The notes beneath the pieces were generated by a model, which was not told where the DNA came from, made no database searches, and saw nothing but the letters and a program-made list of their open reading frames with translations. A stretch of 64,000 bases of DNA from Pseudalkalibacillus berkeleyi (GTDB lineage Bacteria; Bacillota; Bacilli; Bacillales; Fictibacillaceae). This document shows positions 8,511 to 17,991 of the stretch, piece by piece. The first letter of the stretch is position 1, and every line of letters begins with the position of its first letter. The translations under genes were made by a program, and so were the position numbers. The stretch lies in the NCBI RefSeq assembly GCF_021608225.1, contig NZ_JAKIJS010000001.1, forward strand, positions 1,488,001-1,552,000, in the 5' to 3' direction.

Positions 8511-9677
8511 CTACGACATTAACTTACCATATTGACCAGCACCTCCTGGCTTAATCTTCATCTCACCACTTCTTGCTTGAATGATCCGCTCTACTAATTC
8601 ATCTGAGAGTACTGTTTTCAGTTGCTCCTGATCTGTCAAATGAATGATTTCCATATCTGTTCCAAATCGTGTTCTTAGTTTTTTGAGTGTCATTTTTCCT
8701 AATCCAGGAATGAACTCAAGTGGAGTGTGGTGTATATAGCTCGGTCTTTCAGGCATCGATCCTTTACCACCATCCGCTAATTCTTGAACTCGATTTGAAA
8801 CCCCTTTTACGATTCTACCTTTACAAAGAGCACAACGATTAGTAGTTTCTACGTTAGTAGTCGATCCACATTTAGAGCAACATGTTTGATAGTACTTACC
8901 TAATTGTGGATGCAGTCCATAGTTTTGATGAATCAATCGCCCACCTCTAGACTTCAAGGCATACTCTAACTCTTTAAAAGAAAGGTCATCTACTCGAATT
9001 CGTTGGTATTCTCGCCCAATCTTCTCTAATGAATGAGCGTCTGAATTCGTAAGGAAAGGAAATACTGCTAGCTCTCTTATTTGGTCAGCCATACGAGTAT
9101 CTGCGCTTAAGCCTAATTCGATACCGTCTATTAATGAAGAATTGAATACTTCTGTCAGGCTACTAGAAACACCTTTCCCATATAAACTTTTAAAAGGAGT
9201 AAATGCGTGAGCGATGATGAACATCCCTCCTAATTGTTTCACTTTCTCTTGCAGCTCAATGGCCGAGCCATAATAACGCTGTGAGGATAGATTTAAATTG
9301 GTCATTCGTTCTTTCAACCATCCGCTGAATTGCCTCATCTGCTCAATATAAGGAAAATAAGCAAGTATATGGATCGGACCAGAACAACTTTCATCATAGA
9401 CCTCAATTTCTGAACCCATTATGATACAAGCTTCATTAGCAATGAGTCCTCCATCTTCATGTTCAGTAAGTTGCTTTAGTTTCACCATATCCTCAATTTC
9501 ATCAAGCACTGCTGGAACTTGGCAATCAATAATGCCTATCATTTGAATCCCTTTCACATTCAATGAATAATCGAGAATCCGTTTGAGTGTTAGTTGTTTA
9601 GAAGCTGAAATTTTCACAGGAGCACCTTCACGGGTGGATCCTAAATGAATATGGAGATCTGCAAAAACGTCAATCAT
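8511..9677 (-). CDS. Endonuclease Q (YqxK family) DNA repair nuclease
   Basis: Characterised EndoQ enzymes cut DNA 5' of deaminated bases (uracil, hypoxanthine) and abasic sites. 388 residues with a PHP-like metal domain: DLHIHLG at 7-13, SEIEVYDE near 109-116, IIAHAFTPF near 154, NSDAHSLE near 211. A four-Cys zinc ribbon follows (CSKCG...CALCKG, about 268-288). A C-terminal FIPGLGKMTLKKL helix-hairpin-helix-like stretch could bind DNA. It lies between spoIIM and nudF as yqxK does in B. subtilis, with one nucleotide between it and nudF, suggesting translational coupling. Confidence 0.88.
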   Translation of the reverse strand: MIDVFADLHIHLGSTREGAPVKISASKQLTLKRILDYSLNVKGIQMIGIIDCQVPAVLDEIEDMVKLKQLTEHEDGGLIANEACIIMGSEIEVYDESCSGPIHILAYFPYIEQMRQFSGWLKERMTNLNLSSQRYYGSAIELQEKVKQLGGMFIIAHAFTPFKSLYGKGVSSSLTEVFNSSLIDGIELGLSADTRMADQIRELAVFPFLTNSDAHSLEKIGREYQRIRVDDLSFKELEYALKSRGGRLIHQNYGLHPQLGKYYQTCCSKCGSTTNVETTNRCALCKGRIVKGVSNRVQELADGGKGSMPERPSYIHHTPLEFIPGLGKMTLKKLRTRFGTDMEIIHLTDQEQLKTVLSDELVERIIQARSGEMKIKPGGAGQYGKLMS

Positions 9678-9678
9678 T

Positions 9679-10221
9679 TTACTTCTGTGCCTCTTTCAAT
9701 TGTAGGAACTGAATCGCGAATGCCGTTTTCGCATCATAAATTTGTTGATTTTGTACCATTTCAATCGCTTCATCTAATGTCACTTCCATCGTTTCTACAA
9801 ACTCATCCTCATCTGGTTGTTCATTCCCAACTTCTAATTGGTCCGTATAGTAAATATGGATGATTTCATCTGCAAATCCTGGAGATGTATAGAAAGATTG
9901 CAAGAACTCTAATTTCTCAGTGCGGTATCCTGTCTCCTCTTCTAATTCCCTCATCGCACATAATTCCGGTGATTCGTTCGGTTCAAGTTTTCCAGCAGGA
10001 ATTTCAATGATTTCTCTATTTAAAGGTTTGCGGTATTGCCTAACGAGAACAATTTTATTTTCCGGTGTTACTGCAAGAACCGCTACTGCACCAGGATGTT
10101 TAACGACTTCTCTTTGTGAAGTATTTCCATCAGGTAGTTCGACCTTCTCAAGATGGAGGTCAATAATTTTTCCATTATAAATCACTTTCGTATCAAGTGT
10201 CTTCTCCTCTAATTGCTTCAT
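9679..10221 (-). CDS. nudF: ADP-ribose pyrophosphatase (Nudix)
   Basis: Hydrolyses ADP-ribose to AMP and ribose-5-phosphate. 180 residues from the ATG at 10221 (AAGGAG upstream; the frame is open 33 codons beyond without a ribosome site). The Nudix box GKLEPNES...RELEEETGY is complete at about 79-101. The motif TLDTKVIYNGKIIDLHLEKV at the start matches YqkG/NudF of Bacillus. Probably one transcript with endoQ. Confidence 0.9.
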   Translation of the reverse strand: MKQLEEKTLDTKVIYNGKIIDLHLEKVELPDGNTSQREVVKHPGAVAVLAVTPENKIVLVRQYRKPLNREIIEIPAGKLEPNESPELCAMRELEEETGYRTEKLEFLQSFYTSPGFADEIIHIYYTDQLEVGNEQPDEDEFVETMEVTLDEAIEMVQNQQIYDAKTAFAIQFLQLKEAQK

Positions 10222-10322
10222 CACAAATACACTCCTTGTACTATTTCTTATCGCTCGTACATAAAGTCTACCATACGCGCTCATGCTAAACCCACAATCA
10301 ATAGATCGAAGGGAGTTCATTT

Positions 10323-10460
10323 ATGAAAGTCTATGTTCAACCGAAAAGCGTCACCTTAGTCGGTAAAGCTTGGGAAGTGAAATATATGCTGAAAAAATAC
10401 ATGAAGGAATACAGTACAGTGCAAGACTGGATCGACGGTAAACCGAGAAAATTGAGTTAA
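10323..10460 (+). CDS. mciZ: Mother-cell inhibitor of FtsZ, MciZ
   Basis: 45-residue peptide starting MKVYVQPKSVTLVGKAW, which matches B. subtilis MciZ (40 residues, with VGKAWE and a C-terminal DWI). MciZ caps FtsZ filaments and blocks Z-ring formation in the mother cell during sporulation. GAAGGGAG precedes the ATG at 7 nt and a terminator follows directly. Position beside nudF and yqkF agrees with B. subtilis, where mciZ is under SigE. The gene is short and easily missed by automatic calling. Confidence 0.85.
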   Translation: MKVYVQPKSVTLVGKAWEVKYMLKKYMKEYSTVQDWIDGKPRKLS

Positions 10461-10488
10461 AAGCACCCTTAACGATGGGTGCTTTTTT
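10461..10488 (+). terminator. Terminator after mciZ
   Basis: AGCACCC/GGGTGCT stem with an 8-nt loop and six T, directly after the mciZ stop. Confidence 0.85.
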
Positions 10489-10578
10489 GCATATTAGACT
10501 TGTTAAAGTTGTTCACCATCCACCTGAATGTTATTCTCCCTTCAATACGTGGTAATGTATGAATAGGAGGTGCTAACA

Positions 10579-11487
10579 TTGCAACGAAACAAACTAGGTT
10601 CTTCAGAACTATATGTATCAGAAATTGGACTCGGGTGTATGTCACTCGGGAAAGATGAAAACGAATCAATAAACATCATACACAAAGCACTTGATGAGGG
10701 TGTAACTTTCATTGATACTGCCGACTTGTACGGATTCGGTGAAAATGAAGAAATTGTTGGTAAAGCTCTAAAAGGAAAACGGGATCAAGCGGTTCTAGCA
10801 ACTAAGGTAGGAAACCGCTGGGATCATGTAAATGAAGGTTGGGAATGGGCACCTAGTAAGGATTACATAACCACTGCGGTAAAAAAATCCTTACACCGAC
10901 TAGGAACCGATTACCTTGACTTGTATCAATTACATGGTGGTACCTTGGATGATCCGATAGATGAAATTATTGAAGCTTTTGAATCGTTGAAACAAGAGGG
11001 ACTGATTCGCGAGTACGGTATTTCTTCCATCCGTCCAAATGTTATCGAAGAATATCTTAAACGTTCGAATATTGTGAGCATCATGATGCAATATAGCATG
11101 TTGGATCGTCGACCAGAGGAGTTACTAGATGAAATACATGAGAATAACGTTTCAGTTATCGCACGAGGACCGCTAGCAAAGGGTAATCTGACGGATCGGA
11201 TTTTTACTGATAAAGCTTCTGAAAAAGGATTCATGGACTATTCAGCAAGTGAAATTCATGACTTAATGCGTAAGGTCGATGAGGTTTCTAATGGGAGAGA
11301 GCTTTCCCATATGTCACTCCGGTATCCGTTGGACCACCCTGCTGTTGCAACCGTAATTCCCGGAGCTAGTACTGTTTCACAACTTGAAAATAACGTAAAG
11401 GCTTCGCATATACAACTTTCTCCTAACGAAATTAACTTAATGAAGCAATGGTCGAAAATGAATTATTACGATCAACACCGCTCATAA
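10579..11487 (+). CDS. yqkF: Aldo/keto reductase YqkF
   Basis: NADPH-dependent oxidoreductase of the AKR superfamily; physiological substrate unknown. 302 residues from the TTG at 10579, 7 nt after AGGAGG, which gives the usual QRNKLGSSELYVSEIGLGCM start. The catalytic tetrad is visible: Asp and Tyr in FIDTADLYG, Lys in LATKVG, His in LYQLHGG. The C-terminal VIPGASTVSQLENN stretch binds the cofactor phosphate. It neighbours mciZ and nudF as in B. subtilis. Confidence 0.88.
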   Translation: MQRNKLGSSELYVSEIGLGCMSLGKDENESINIIHKALDEGVTFIDTADLYGFGENEEIVGKALKGKRDQAVLATKVGNRWDHVNEGWEWAPSKDYITTAVKKSLHRLGTDYLDLYQLHGGTLDDPIDEIIEAFESLKQEGLIREYGISSIRPNVIEEYLKRSNIVSIMMQYSMLDRRPEELLDEIHENNVSVIARGPLAKGNLTDRIFTDKASEKGFMDYSASEIHDLMRKVDEVSNGRELSHMSLRYPLDHPAVATVIPGASTVSQLENNVKASHIQLSPNEINLMKQWSKMNYYDQHRS

Positions 11488-11510
11488 TTTAACATTTTCA
11501 ATATCAAAGG

Positions 11511-11535
11511 GGGCTGACTCAAAATGAGTCAGCCC
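11511..11535. terminator. Bidirectional terminator yqkF / thiolase
   Basis: Perfect 10-bp stem GGGCTGACTC/GAGTCAGCCC with a 5-nt loop between convergent genes; T-rich tracts on both sides are short. Member of the GGCTGACTC stem family. Confidence 0.8.
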
Positions 11536-11559
11536 TCTTCATGTCGAATCTTATGTGCT

Positions 11560-12744
11560 TCAATTCACTCTTTCAATCACCATTGCTATTCCTTGGCCAC
11601 CGCCGATACAGAGACTCGCAACGCCAAATTGCTTGTCTTGTTCTTGTAGCTCGTAAGCGAGAGATAATAAGAGCCGCGAACCACTTGCCCCAACCGGGTG
11701 TCCAAGTGCGACCGCTCCACCGTTGACGTTTGTTTTATTCCGATCAAGCTTTAGTTCCTTCTCTACAGATAAATATTGAGCAGCAAATGCTTCATTGATT
11801 TCGAATAAATCGATATCTCCAGTCGTCAGTCCAGCTCGACTTAATGCCATTTGAATGGCTGGAACGGGACCAATTCCCATCACAGTAGGGTCTACACCAC
11901 ATATGCCCCAAGATTTTATTTTCGCAATGGGTTTGAGACTTCTCTTAGCTACAAACGATTCTGCAGCAACGATGAGTGAGGCCGCACCATCATTAATTCC
12001 GCTCGAATTGCCTGCTGTCACAGAACCATCCTTTTTGAACGTTGGCTTAAGGTTGGATAAACCTTCAACAGTCGTCGACGGACGAACATGTTCATCTGTA
12101 TCGATACGTTTTGTACCTTTCCGTTCTTTCACTTCAACAGGAACGATCTCTCGTTTAAATCGACCTGACTCAATAGCTTTCGATGCCCTTTCATGGCTTA
12201 GCTTTGAAAATTCATCCTGCTCTTCTCGTGTAATTCCGTATTGATCAGCTAGATTTTCAGCGGTAATCCCCATGCCATTACCGATTGCTTCATCTCTTAA
12301 TGTCAACAAGAGCATATCTTGGAATTCAACTCCACCAAGCTTTGGATGACCGAATCGGTTCGAGAATGACACATGAGGACTCATTGACATATTGTCGACG
12401 CCACCTACAAGCGCAACTTCGCCTTCATTTAACATTATGGATTGCGCACCTGAAACGACTGACTGCAGACCAGATCCACAAAGTCTGTTTACAAGCATTG
12501 CCGGCACTTCAACTGGCACTTCCGATTGCGTTGCAATATGACGAGCGACATATGGCGCATTGCCACTACTATGAATGACGTTCCCATAAATCACCTGTTC
12601 TATTTCACTCGGAGATACGCCAGAACGTTTCATCGCTTCCTTAGCTGTTGCAATTCCTAACTCTGTTGGCCCAACCTTGGTAAAAGAACCTCCAAATGAC
12701 GTAAACGCCGTACGAGCCCCATCCAAAATATATACATCGTTCAT
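11560..12744 (-). CDS. Acetyl-CoA acetyltransferase (thiolase), downstream copy
   Basis: Biosynthetic/degradative thiolase interconverting acetoacetyl-CoA and two acetyl-CoA. 394 residues with nucleophile Cys89 in NRLCGSG, NEAFAAQ near 308, catalytic His in LGHPVGASGSR and the second Cys in [10 protein letters not shown] near the end. Last gene of the minus-strand acetoacetate cluster, 102 nt after atoE, so it could also have its own promoter. The other thiolase of the cluster is clearly divergent and not a recent duplicate. Confidence 0.93.
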   Translation of the reverse strand: MNDVYILDGARTAFTSFGGSFTKVGPTELGIATAKEAMKRSGVSPSEIEQVIYGNVIHSSGNAPYVARHIATQSEVPVEVPAMLVNRLCGSGLQSVVSGAQSIMLNEGEVALVGGVDNMSMSPHVSFSNRFGHPKLGGVEFQDMLLLTLRDEAIGNGMGITAENLADQYGITREEQDEFSKLSHERASKAIESGRFKREIVPVEVKERKGTKRIDTDEHVRPSTTVEGLSNLKPTFKKDGSVTAGNSSGINDGAASLIVAAESFVAKRSLKPIAKIKSWGICGVDPTVMGIGPVPAIQMALSRAGLTTGDIDLFEINEAFAAQYLSVEKELKLDRNKTNVNGGAVALGHPVGASGSRLLLSLAYELQEQDKQFGVASLCIGGGQGIAMVIERVN

Positions 12745-12846
12745 ACGAATCCTCCTATGAATGCATAATAAAATCGTTTGTTATGATTATCCAACACTTC
12801 TCCAACCTTCTTCTGGATTGCGAGCGCTTCACACAAAAGGTACATC

Positions 12847-14163
12847 TTAAATAAAAACAAGCCCTATCGAAATGAAGAAACCGCTTACAATCATTGCGAT
12901 TACACAGAAGCCCATAATGTCCTTAGCGGATAATCCTGCAATTGCAAGTGCTGGCAACGCCCAGAACGGTTGAATCATATTCGTCCAAGCGTCTCCCCAG
13001 GCTACAGCCATCGCTGTCTTCGCTGCATCGATACCGAGCTCTTCACCCGCTAGGAGCATGATCGGAGCTTGTACAGCCCACTGACCTCCACCTGAAGGCA
13101 CGAAGAAATTGACAATCCCTGCACTTAGAAAAGCAAAGAACGGGAATGTGAGATCATTAGAAATGCTGACGAACCATTTTGACATTTCAGCTGCAAGACC
13201 TGAAGCTACCATCATACCCATAATTCCAGCGTAAAATGGAAACTGTATGATGATGCCCCCAGCACCCTTCACTGCCTCAGAAACACTGTTGATAAAATTT
13301 CTAGGCGTGCCATGCAATAGAATCCCAAAGAATAAGAAGATGAAGTTAACGATGTTAAGATTCAAGCTGAAGCCGTTGGTCTTAAAGTAGTATACGATGA
13401 AGACCAGTCCTAACAAACCAATAAGGAGTGAAATGAGTTTGCTATTTTCCATTTTCTCTGCCGGTGTATTGGATTCGACAGCTGCAGCTTGAACGTTTGA
13501 ATCATTTAGAATAGATGGATCAATATAGTATGGATTGTCCTTTGCGTTCATCATCAATCGGTTCACAACAGGTAGGACGATGAAAAGTGATAGGACGATA
13601 AATAGATTGAACGGTGCAAAAATCGTTTCCGATGTTGGGACGACACCAATTAAATCTGTTGTAAAATGATCAGGTGTTGCAATCGTTAACGGTATGGAAC
13701 CTGAAAATCCCCCGTGCCATACGAGAAATCCACTATATGCGCTAGCGATTAGAAGTCTATAATCTACCTTCTCCACTTTTTTTGCGAGTTCCTTAGCAAA
13801 TAAAGCTCCAATAACGAGACCAAATCCCCAGTTCACCCAGCTTGCTAGAAGTGAAACGAGCGTAACAAATACAATCGCTTGCCCTGGTTTTGAGACAAGT
13901 GATGCCATCCCCTTTAAAATCCTCTTGAAGAATGGACTGCTAGCGAGTACAAATCCTGTAACAAGAATGAGAACCATTTGCATGGAGAAGGACAAAAGAT
14001 TCCAGAATCCATCTCCCCAGTAGGACACCATATCAACTGGCGTGCTTTTCATAATAAGCATGCCAAGTAAAAATACAACAATTGTCAATAAGACGACAAA
14101 AAGGAAGGGATCAGGCAGATATCTCTGCATGATCCGATTTGATAGTGATGTTATTCTTTTCAC
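12847..14163 (-). CDS. AtoE-family short-chain fatty acid transporter
   Basis: 438-residue polytopic membrane protein, about ten to twelve hydrophobic segments, with the AtoE-type N-terminus (RYLPDPFLFVVLLTIVVFLL) and the conserved VPSGGGQWAVQAPIM and AWGDAWTNMIQPFWALPAL stretches. The family is linked to uptake of acetoacetate and short-chain fatty acids. It lies 17 nt after scoB in the CoA-transferase/thiolase cluster, so it most likely imports the substrate those enzymes activate. Confidence 0.88.
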   Translation of the reverse strand: MKRITSLSNRIMQRYLPDPFLFVVLLTIVVFLLGMLIMKSTPVDMVSYWGDGFWNLLSFSMQMVLILVTGFVLASSPFFKRILKGMASLVSKPGQAIVFVTLVSLLASWVNWGFGLVIGALFAKELAKKVEKVDYRLLIASAYSGFLVWHGGFSGSIPLTIATPDHFTTDLIGVVPTSETIFAPFNLFIVLSLFIVLPVVNRLMMNAKDNPYYIDPSILNDSNVQAAAVESNTPAEKMENSKLISLLIGLLGLVFIVYYFKTNGFSLNLNIVNFIFLFFGILLHGTPRNFINSVSEAVKGAGGIIIQFPFYAGIMGMMVASGLAAEMSKWFVSISNDLTFPFFAFLSAGIVNFFVPSGGGQWAVQAPIMLLAGEELGIDAAKTAMAVAWGDAWTNMIQPFWALPALAIAGLSAKDIMGFCVIAMIVSGFFISIGLVFI

Positions 14164-14180
14164 AAAAATCCCCCTATCAT

Positions 14181-14855
14181 TTAGAAGCCGTTCGTACGTA
14201 CATCATCCCCAATGATGAGCGATGGCTCAGTCACTTCTTGGATGTCTTCAGGTGTGAAACCTTCTGCAACCTCGACAAGTTTCAGCCCGTCTGAGGTGAC
14301 ATCGATAACTGCACGATCCGTTATGATCCGATTTACTACCCCTTTACCTGTGAGAGGAAGAGAGCATTCATTTAGGATTTTCGGCTCACCTTTTTTGTTG
14401 ACATGATCCATGATGACAATAATCCGTTGTGCACCATGTACAAGGTCCATTGCGCCACCCATACCTTTGATCATCTTTCCAGGAATCATCCAGTTTGCGA
14501 GGTCTCCTTTACCAGACACCTCCATACCGCCGAGGATTGCGATATCAATATGCCCTCCGCGTATCATCGCAAACGATTCAGAGCTATCGAAATAAGATGC
14601 CCCTTTCGTTGCTGTAACGGTTTCTTTACCAGCATTAATCAAATCTGGATCTACTTCGTCTTCTGTCGGATAACGACCTATTCCAAGTAAACCATTTTCG
14701 GATTGAAGTACAACTTCTTTATTGTCAGAAATGTAATTCGCAACAAGAGTAGGCATACCGATCCCTAAATTGACGTAAAATCCGTCTTGGATTTCCTTTT
14801 CTGCTCTTCTAGCTATACGTTCACGTACTGCTGCTTTATCTACTTTCGTCATCAT
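14181..14855 (-). CDS. scoB: 3-oxoacid CoA-transferase subunit B
   Basis: Beta subunit of succinyl-CoA:acetoacetate (or acetyl-CoA) CoA transferase; 224 residues. The catalytic Glu is in LQSENGLLG near residue 53 and [14 protein letters not shown] is typical. GAGGAGG precedes two adjacent ATG codons at 4 and 7 nt; the second may be the real start. It lies 13 nt after scoA. Whether the CoA donor is succinyl-, acetyl- or butyryl-CoA cannot be told from the sequence. Confidence 0.92.
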   Translation of the reverse strand: MMTKVDKAAVRERIARRAEKEIQDGFYVNLGIGMPTLVANYISDNKEVVLQSENGLLGIGRYPTEDEVDPDLINAGKETVTATKGASYFDSSESFAMIRGGHIDIAILGGMEVSGKGDLANWMIPGKMIKGMGGAMDLVHGAQRIIVIMDHVNKKGEPKILNECSLPLTGKGVVNRIITDRAVIDVTSDGLKLVEVAEGFTPEDIQEVTEPSLIIGDDVRTNGF

Positions 14856-14868
14856 AATTCCTCCTCTA

Positions 14869-15558
14869 CTACTTCGTTACTGTTAGACGTTCAATTTTCT
14901 TTTGCTGTTCTCCAACGATTAGCTTTTGTACATATATGCTCGGTGTATGGATTTGATCTGGATCGAAAGCCCCAGTTTCATGAAGTTCTTCCACTTCTGC
15001 AATCGTCACTTTACCTGCTGCTGCAATCATTGGATTGAAGTTACGCGCTGTTTTATTGTAGATAAGATTTCCCATCTTATCTGCCTTCTTAGCCCTAACA
15101 AGACTGACATCTGCCTTCATTCCAAACTCTAGTAAATAATCTTTACCGTCGAAGTTGCGGACTTCACGCCCTTCAGCTAATGGTGTACCTACTCCAGCTG
15201 GTGTATAAAAAGCTGGAATTCCAGCTCCACCTGCACGGATGCGTTCAGCAAGTGTACCTTGTGGAATAAGTTCTACTTCTAGCTCACCAGCAAGTACTTG
15301 TCGTTCAAACTCTTTGTTTTCACCAACATAAGAGCCAACCATCTTTTTGATTTGTTTATTTTTCAAAAGGAGACCTAATCCCCATTCGTCTACTCCACAG
15401 TTGTTTGAGATCACGGTTAAATCTTTCACACCTGTTTCCACAAGGGCTAGGATCAGGTTTTCTGGGATACCGACTAAACCAAAACCACCAACCATAATCG
15501 TGGATCCATCTTTTACTTCTTTTACTGCATCTAGAAATGATGTTTCAATTGGTTTCAT
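14869..15558 (-). CDS. scoA: 3-oxoacid CoA-transferase subunit A
   Basis: Alpha subunit of the same CoA transferase; 229 residues. [19 protein letters not shown] (about 18-36) is the glycine-rich CoA-binding loop; [13 protein letters not shown] and [18 protein letters not shown] are family landmarks. Encoded 20 nt after the first thiolase, before scoB, as expected for the A-B gene pair. Confidence 0.93.
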   Translation of the reverse strand: MKPIETSFLDAVKEVKDGSTIMVGGFGLVGIPENLILALVETGVKDLTVISNNCGVDEWGLGLLLKNKQIKKMVGSYVGENKEFERQVLAGELEVELIPQGTLAERIRAGGAGIPAFYTPAGVGTPLAEGREVRNFDGKDYLLEFGMKADVSLVRAKKADKMGNLIYNKTARNFNPMIAAAGKVTIAEVEELHETGAFDPDQIHTPSIYVQKLIVGEQQKKIERLTVTK

Positions 15559-15578
15559 AACTTGTTCATCTCCTCTTC

Positions 15579-16757
15579 TTAAGCTTCATTCTCTATAATT
15601 GTTGCAACGCCTTGACCGCCACCAATACATAGAGTAGCAAGTCCATATTGCTCTTTACGACGTTTCAATTCATGGATCAAAGTAACAAGTACTCGTGTAC
15701 CACTTGCGCCGATTGGATGACCGAGTGCGATCGCTCCTCCATTGACGTTCAAAATATCCTTATTAATGTTCAAGTCTTTCCCTACAGCCAATGACTGTGC
15801 AGCGAAGGCCTCATTCGCCTCGATTAAGTTGATGGAATCCATCGTTAAATTCGCTTTCTCTAGCGCTTTGCGAGTTGCAGGTACAGGTCCGATGCCCATC
15901 ACACTTGGGTCTACACCAGCTGAAGCATTTGAGCGTATTACAGCCAATGGCTTTAAGCCAAGCTCGTCAGCTTTTTGACGACTCATTACAATAACAGCTG
16001 CTGCCCCGTCATTAATACCTGATGCATTTCCAGCAGTAACCATGCCATCCTTTTTGAATGCCGGTCGAAGCTTCCCTAATTTATCAGCTGTGGATTTTTT
16101 CGGATGTTCATCCGTATCAAATACAACCGGGTCTCCTTTACGTTGAGGGATGGAGACGGGTACGATTTCATCTTGGAAACGACCACTTTCGATTGCACTT
16201 GCTGCTTTTTCTTGACTCCAAGCCGCGAATTCGTCAAGCTCTTCCCGCTTTAGTTCATGTGATGTACAAAGGTTTTCTGCGGTAATCCCCATATGGTAAT
16301 CATTGAATGCGCACCATAACCCGTCATGGACCATTGAATCCACAACTTTTTGATCACCCATTTTATATCCATCTCGAGCACCTTGTAATAGGTATGGTGC
16401 TTGACTCATATTTTCCATTCCACCTGCTAAAACGATATCCGCATCTCCGAGTAATATCGATTGAGCAGCTAAGTGTACACTCTTTAATCCTGATCCACAT
16501 ACTTTATTGATCGTCATGGACGAAATGGTTTCAGATAAGCCTGCTTTCATAGCAGCTTGTCTTGCAGGGTTCTGACCAAGACCAGCTTGAAGCACGTTCC
16601 CCATAATCACTTCATCAACTTCTTTAATACCCGCTTTTTGAAGCGCTTCTTTAATGACAATACCACCTAGTTCAATGGCAGGAATTGATTTTAGACTACC
16701 GCCGAACGTACCAATTGGTGTTCGTACTGCACTTACAATTACAGCTTCTCTCTCCAT
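15579..16757 (-). CDS. Acetyl-CoA acetyltransferase (thiolase), first gene of cluster
   Basis: 392 residues from the ATG at 16757 (AAGGAGG 10 nt upstream); the frame is open 33 codons further but that part, [13 protein letters not shown], does not look like thiolase. Nucleophile Cys87 in [25 protein letters not shown] and CIGGGQG are all intact. It cleaves acetoacetyl-CoA produced by ScoAB. A second thiolase ends the cluster, so the operon has one at each end. Confidence 0.93.
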   Translation of the reverse strand: MEREAVIVSAVRTPIGTFGGSLKSIPAIELGGIVIKEALQKAGIKEVDEVIMGNVLQAGLGQNPARQAAMKAGLSETISSMTINKVCGSGLKSVHLAAQSILLGDADIVLAGGMENMSQAPYLLQGARDGYKMGDQKVVDSMVHDGLWCAFNDYHMGITAENLCTSHELKREELDEFAAWSQEKAASAIESGRFQDEIVPVSIPQRKGDPVVFDTDEHPKKSTADKLGKLRPAFKKDGMVTAGNASGINDGAAAVIVMSRQKADELGLKPLAVIRSNASAGVDPSVMGIGPVPATRKALEKANLTMDSINLIEANEAFAAQSLAVGKDLNINKDILNVNGGAIALGHPIGASGTRVLVTLIHELKRRKEQYGLATLCIGGGQGVATIIENEA

Positions 16758-16869
16758 CTCTTTGTTGCCTCCTTGAAATATGTAGTTCTTTGTCCTACTT
16801 TGTCTATTTCTAAACCATTTCCGTAATATCCTCCCTATCTCACAATATTTCTTCAAATCATTGAAAATT

Positions 16870-16930
16870 CTTGCTTATCATAAAATTTTCGCGTTACAAT
16901 TGAATTTAGAGTCCATTAAAACGCTTTCAA
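16870..16930 (+). promoter_or_regulatory. Promoter of mvaB with cre-like site in the leader
   Basis: TTGCTT (16870-16875), 18-nt spacer, TACAAT (16894-16899). Between the expected start point and the gene, ATTAAAACGCTTTCAA (16915-16930) read on the minus strand matches the CcpA cre consensus with one mismatch. A CcpA roadblock on HMG-CoA lyase would give carbon catabolite repression; inferred. Confidence 0.55.
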
Positions 16931-16955
16931 ATTTTTGTTGTACACGGAGGTCATG

Positions 16956-17864
16956 ATGAATATTCCTGAAAAAGTGACAATTATTGAAGTTGGACCACGA
17001 GACGGTCTACAAAATGAAAAGAAACAAGTACCAACAGATGCCAAAATATCGTTTATAAAAAGACTTAAGAATGCTGGATTAAAGGAAATGGAGCTGACGT
17101 CATTTGTGTCTCCTAAATGGGTGCCACAAATGGGGGATGCGAAGGAAGTCATCGAAGCTTGCTTAGATAATGAGCGTAACTTTGTGCTTGCTCCGAATCG
17201 AAAAGGGATCGACAGAGTGTATGAAACGGATGTAAAGCATGTTGCAGTTTTCGTTGGTGTAAGTTCTTCCTTTAATAAAAAGAACATTAACAAAACGACC
17301 GAAGAAAGTATGGAAGAGTTAAAGCCGATCATCACTGAACTCAAACAGAAAGGTTACTTCGTCCGTGCATGTATCTCCACATCGTTTTACTGTCCATACG
17401 ATGGCAAAATTGATCCTGAAAATGTGGTTGCCCTCTGTACGCAGTTTGCTGATTACGGTGTAGACGAATTAAGTGTTGCAGATACGATTGGTATGGCAAA
17501 CCCACTTGAAAGCTACGAATTATTTAAGAAACTAAATGACGTTTTAGGAGATCGTTTACTTTTAACTGCTCACTTCCATGATACACGTGGTATGGCACTA
17601 GCCAACGTCTTTGCCAGTCTACAGGCAGGTATCTCAAGGTTCGATACATCAGCTGGAGGACTTGGTGGATGTCCATTTGCCCCTGGCGCAACAGGAAATG
17701 TTGCCACGGAAGACGTCGTCTATATGCTCGAGCAGATGGGCATTGAAACTGGAGTTGATTTACCCGAACTCCATAAGGCAATACAAGGGATTTCAACTCA
17801 TGTTTCTCGGAAGATCGAAAGCAAATATTATAACTTGAATGACAAAACCCATTCACTTTCATAA
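16956..17864 (+). CDS. mvaB: Hydroxymethylglutaryl-CoA lyase
   Basis: Cleaves HMG-CoA to acetoacetate and acetyl-CoA, the last step of leucine catabolism. 302 residues from the second ATG of an ATGATG pair, 5 nt after GGAGG. The DRE-TIM-barrel motif VGPRDGLQNE is at 12-21, HFHDTRGMA carries the metal His pair, and the active-site Cys loop GGLGGCPFAPGATGNVATED is intact. It is divergent from the CoA-transferase/thiolase cluster that would consume its acetoacetate. Other leucine-degradation genes are not in the window. Confidence 0.93.
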   Translation: MNIPEKVTIIEVGPRDGLQNEKKQVPTDAKISFIKRLKNAGLKEMELTSFVSPKWVPQMGDAKEVIEACLDNERNFVLAPNRKGIDRVYETDVKHVAVFVGVSSSFNKKNINKTTEESMEELKPIITELKQKGYFVRACISTSFYCPYDGKIDPENVVALCTQFADYGVDELSVADTIGMANPLESYELFKKLNDVLGDRLLLTAHFHDTRGMALANVFASLQAGISRFDTSAGGLGGCPFAPGATGNVATEDVVYMLEQMGIETGVDLPELHKAIQGISTHVSRKIESKYYNLNDKTHSLS

Positions 17865-17876
17865 AAGAAGAATCAC

Positions 17877-17915
17877 AAAAGATGGTCCGGATTTCAATCT
17901 GGACCATCTTTTTTG
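17877..17915 (+). terminator. Terminator after mvaB
   Basis: Stem GATGGTCC/GGACCATC with a 12-nt loop, A-run before and six T after. Confidence 0.9.
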
Positions 17916-17920
17916 TGTAT

Positions 17921-17949
17921 TCATAATTTCTTAGTAAACGAAGATACTA
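17921..17949 (+). promoter_or_regulatory. Possible SigG promoter of the germinant receptor operon
   Basis: TCATA (17921-17925), 17-nt spacer, GATACTA (17943-17949) resemble the SigG -35 and -10 (CATnntA). gerA-type operons are forespore SigG genes in B. subtilis; one -10 base deviates. Confidence 0.4.
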
Positions 17950-17991
17950 AGAAGAAAATTTCGTATTTAGAAGGGAAGTTGTGGGCTCGTT

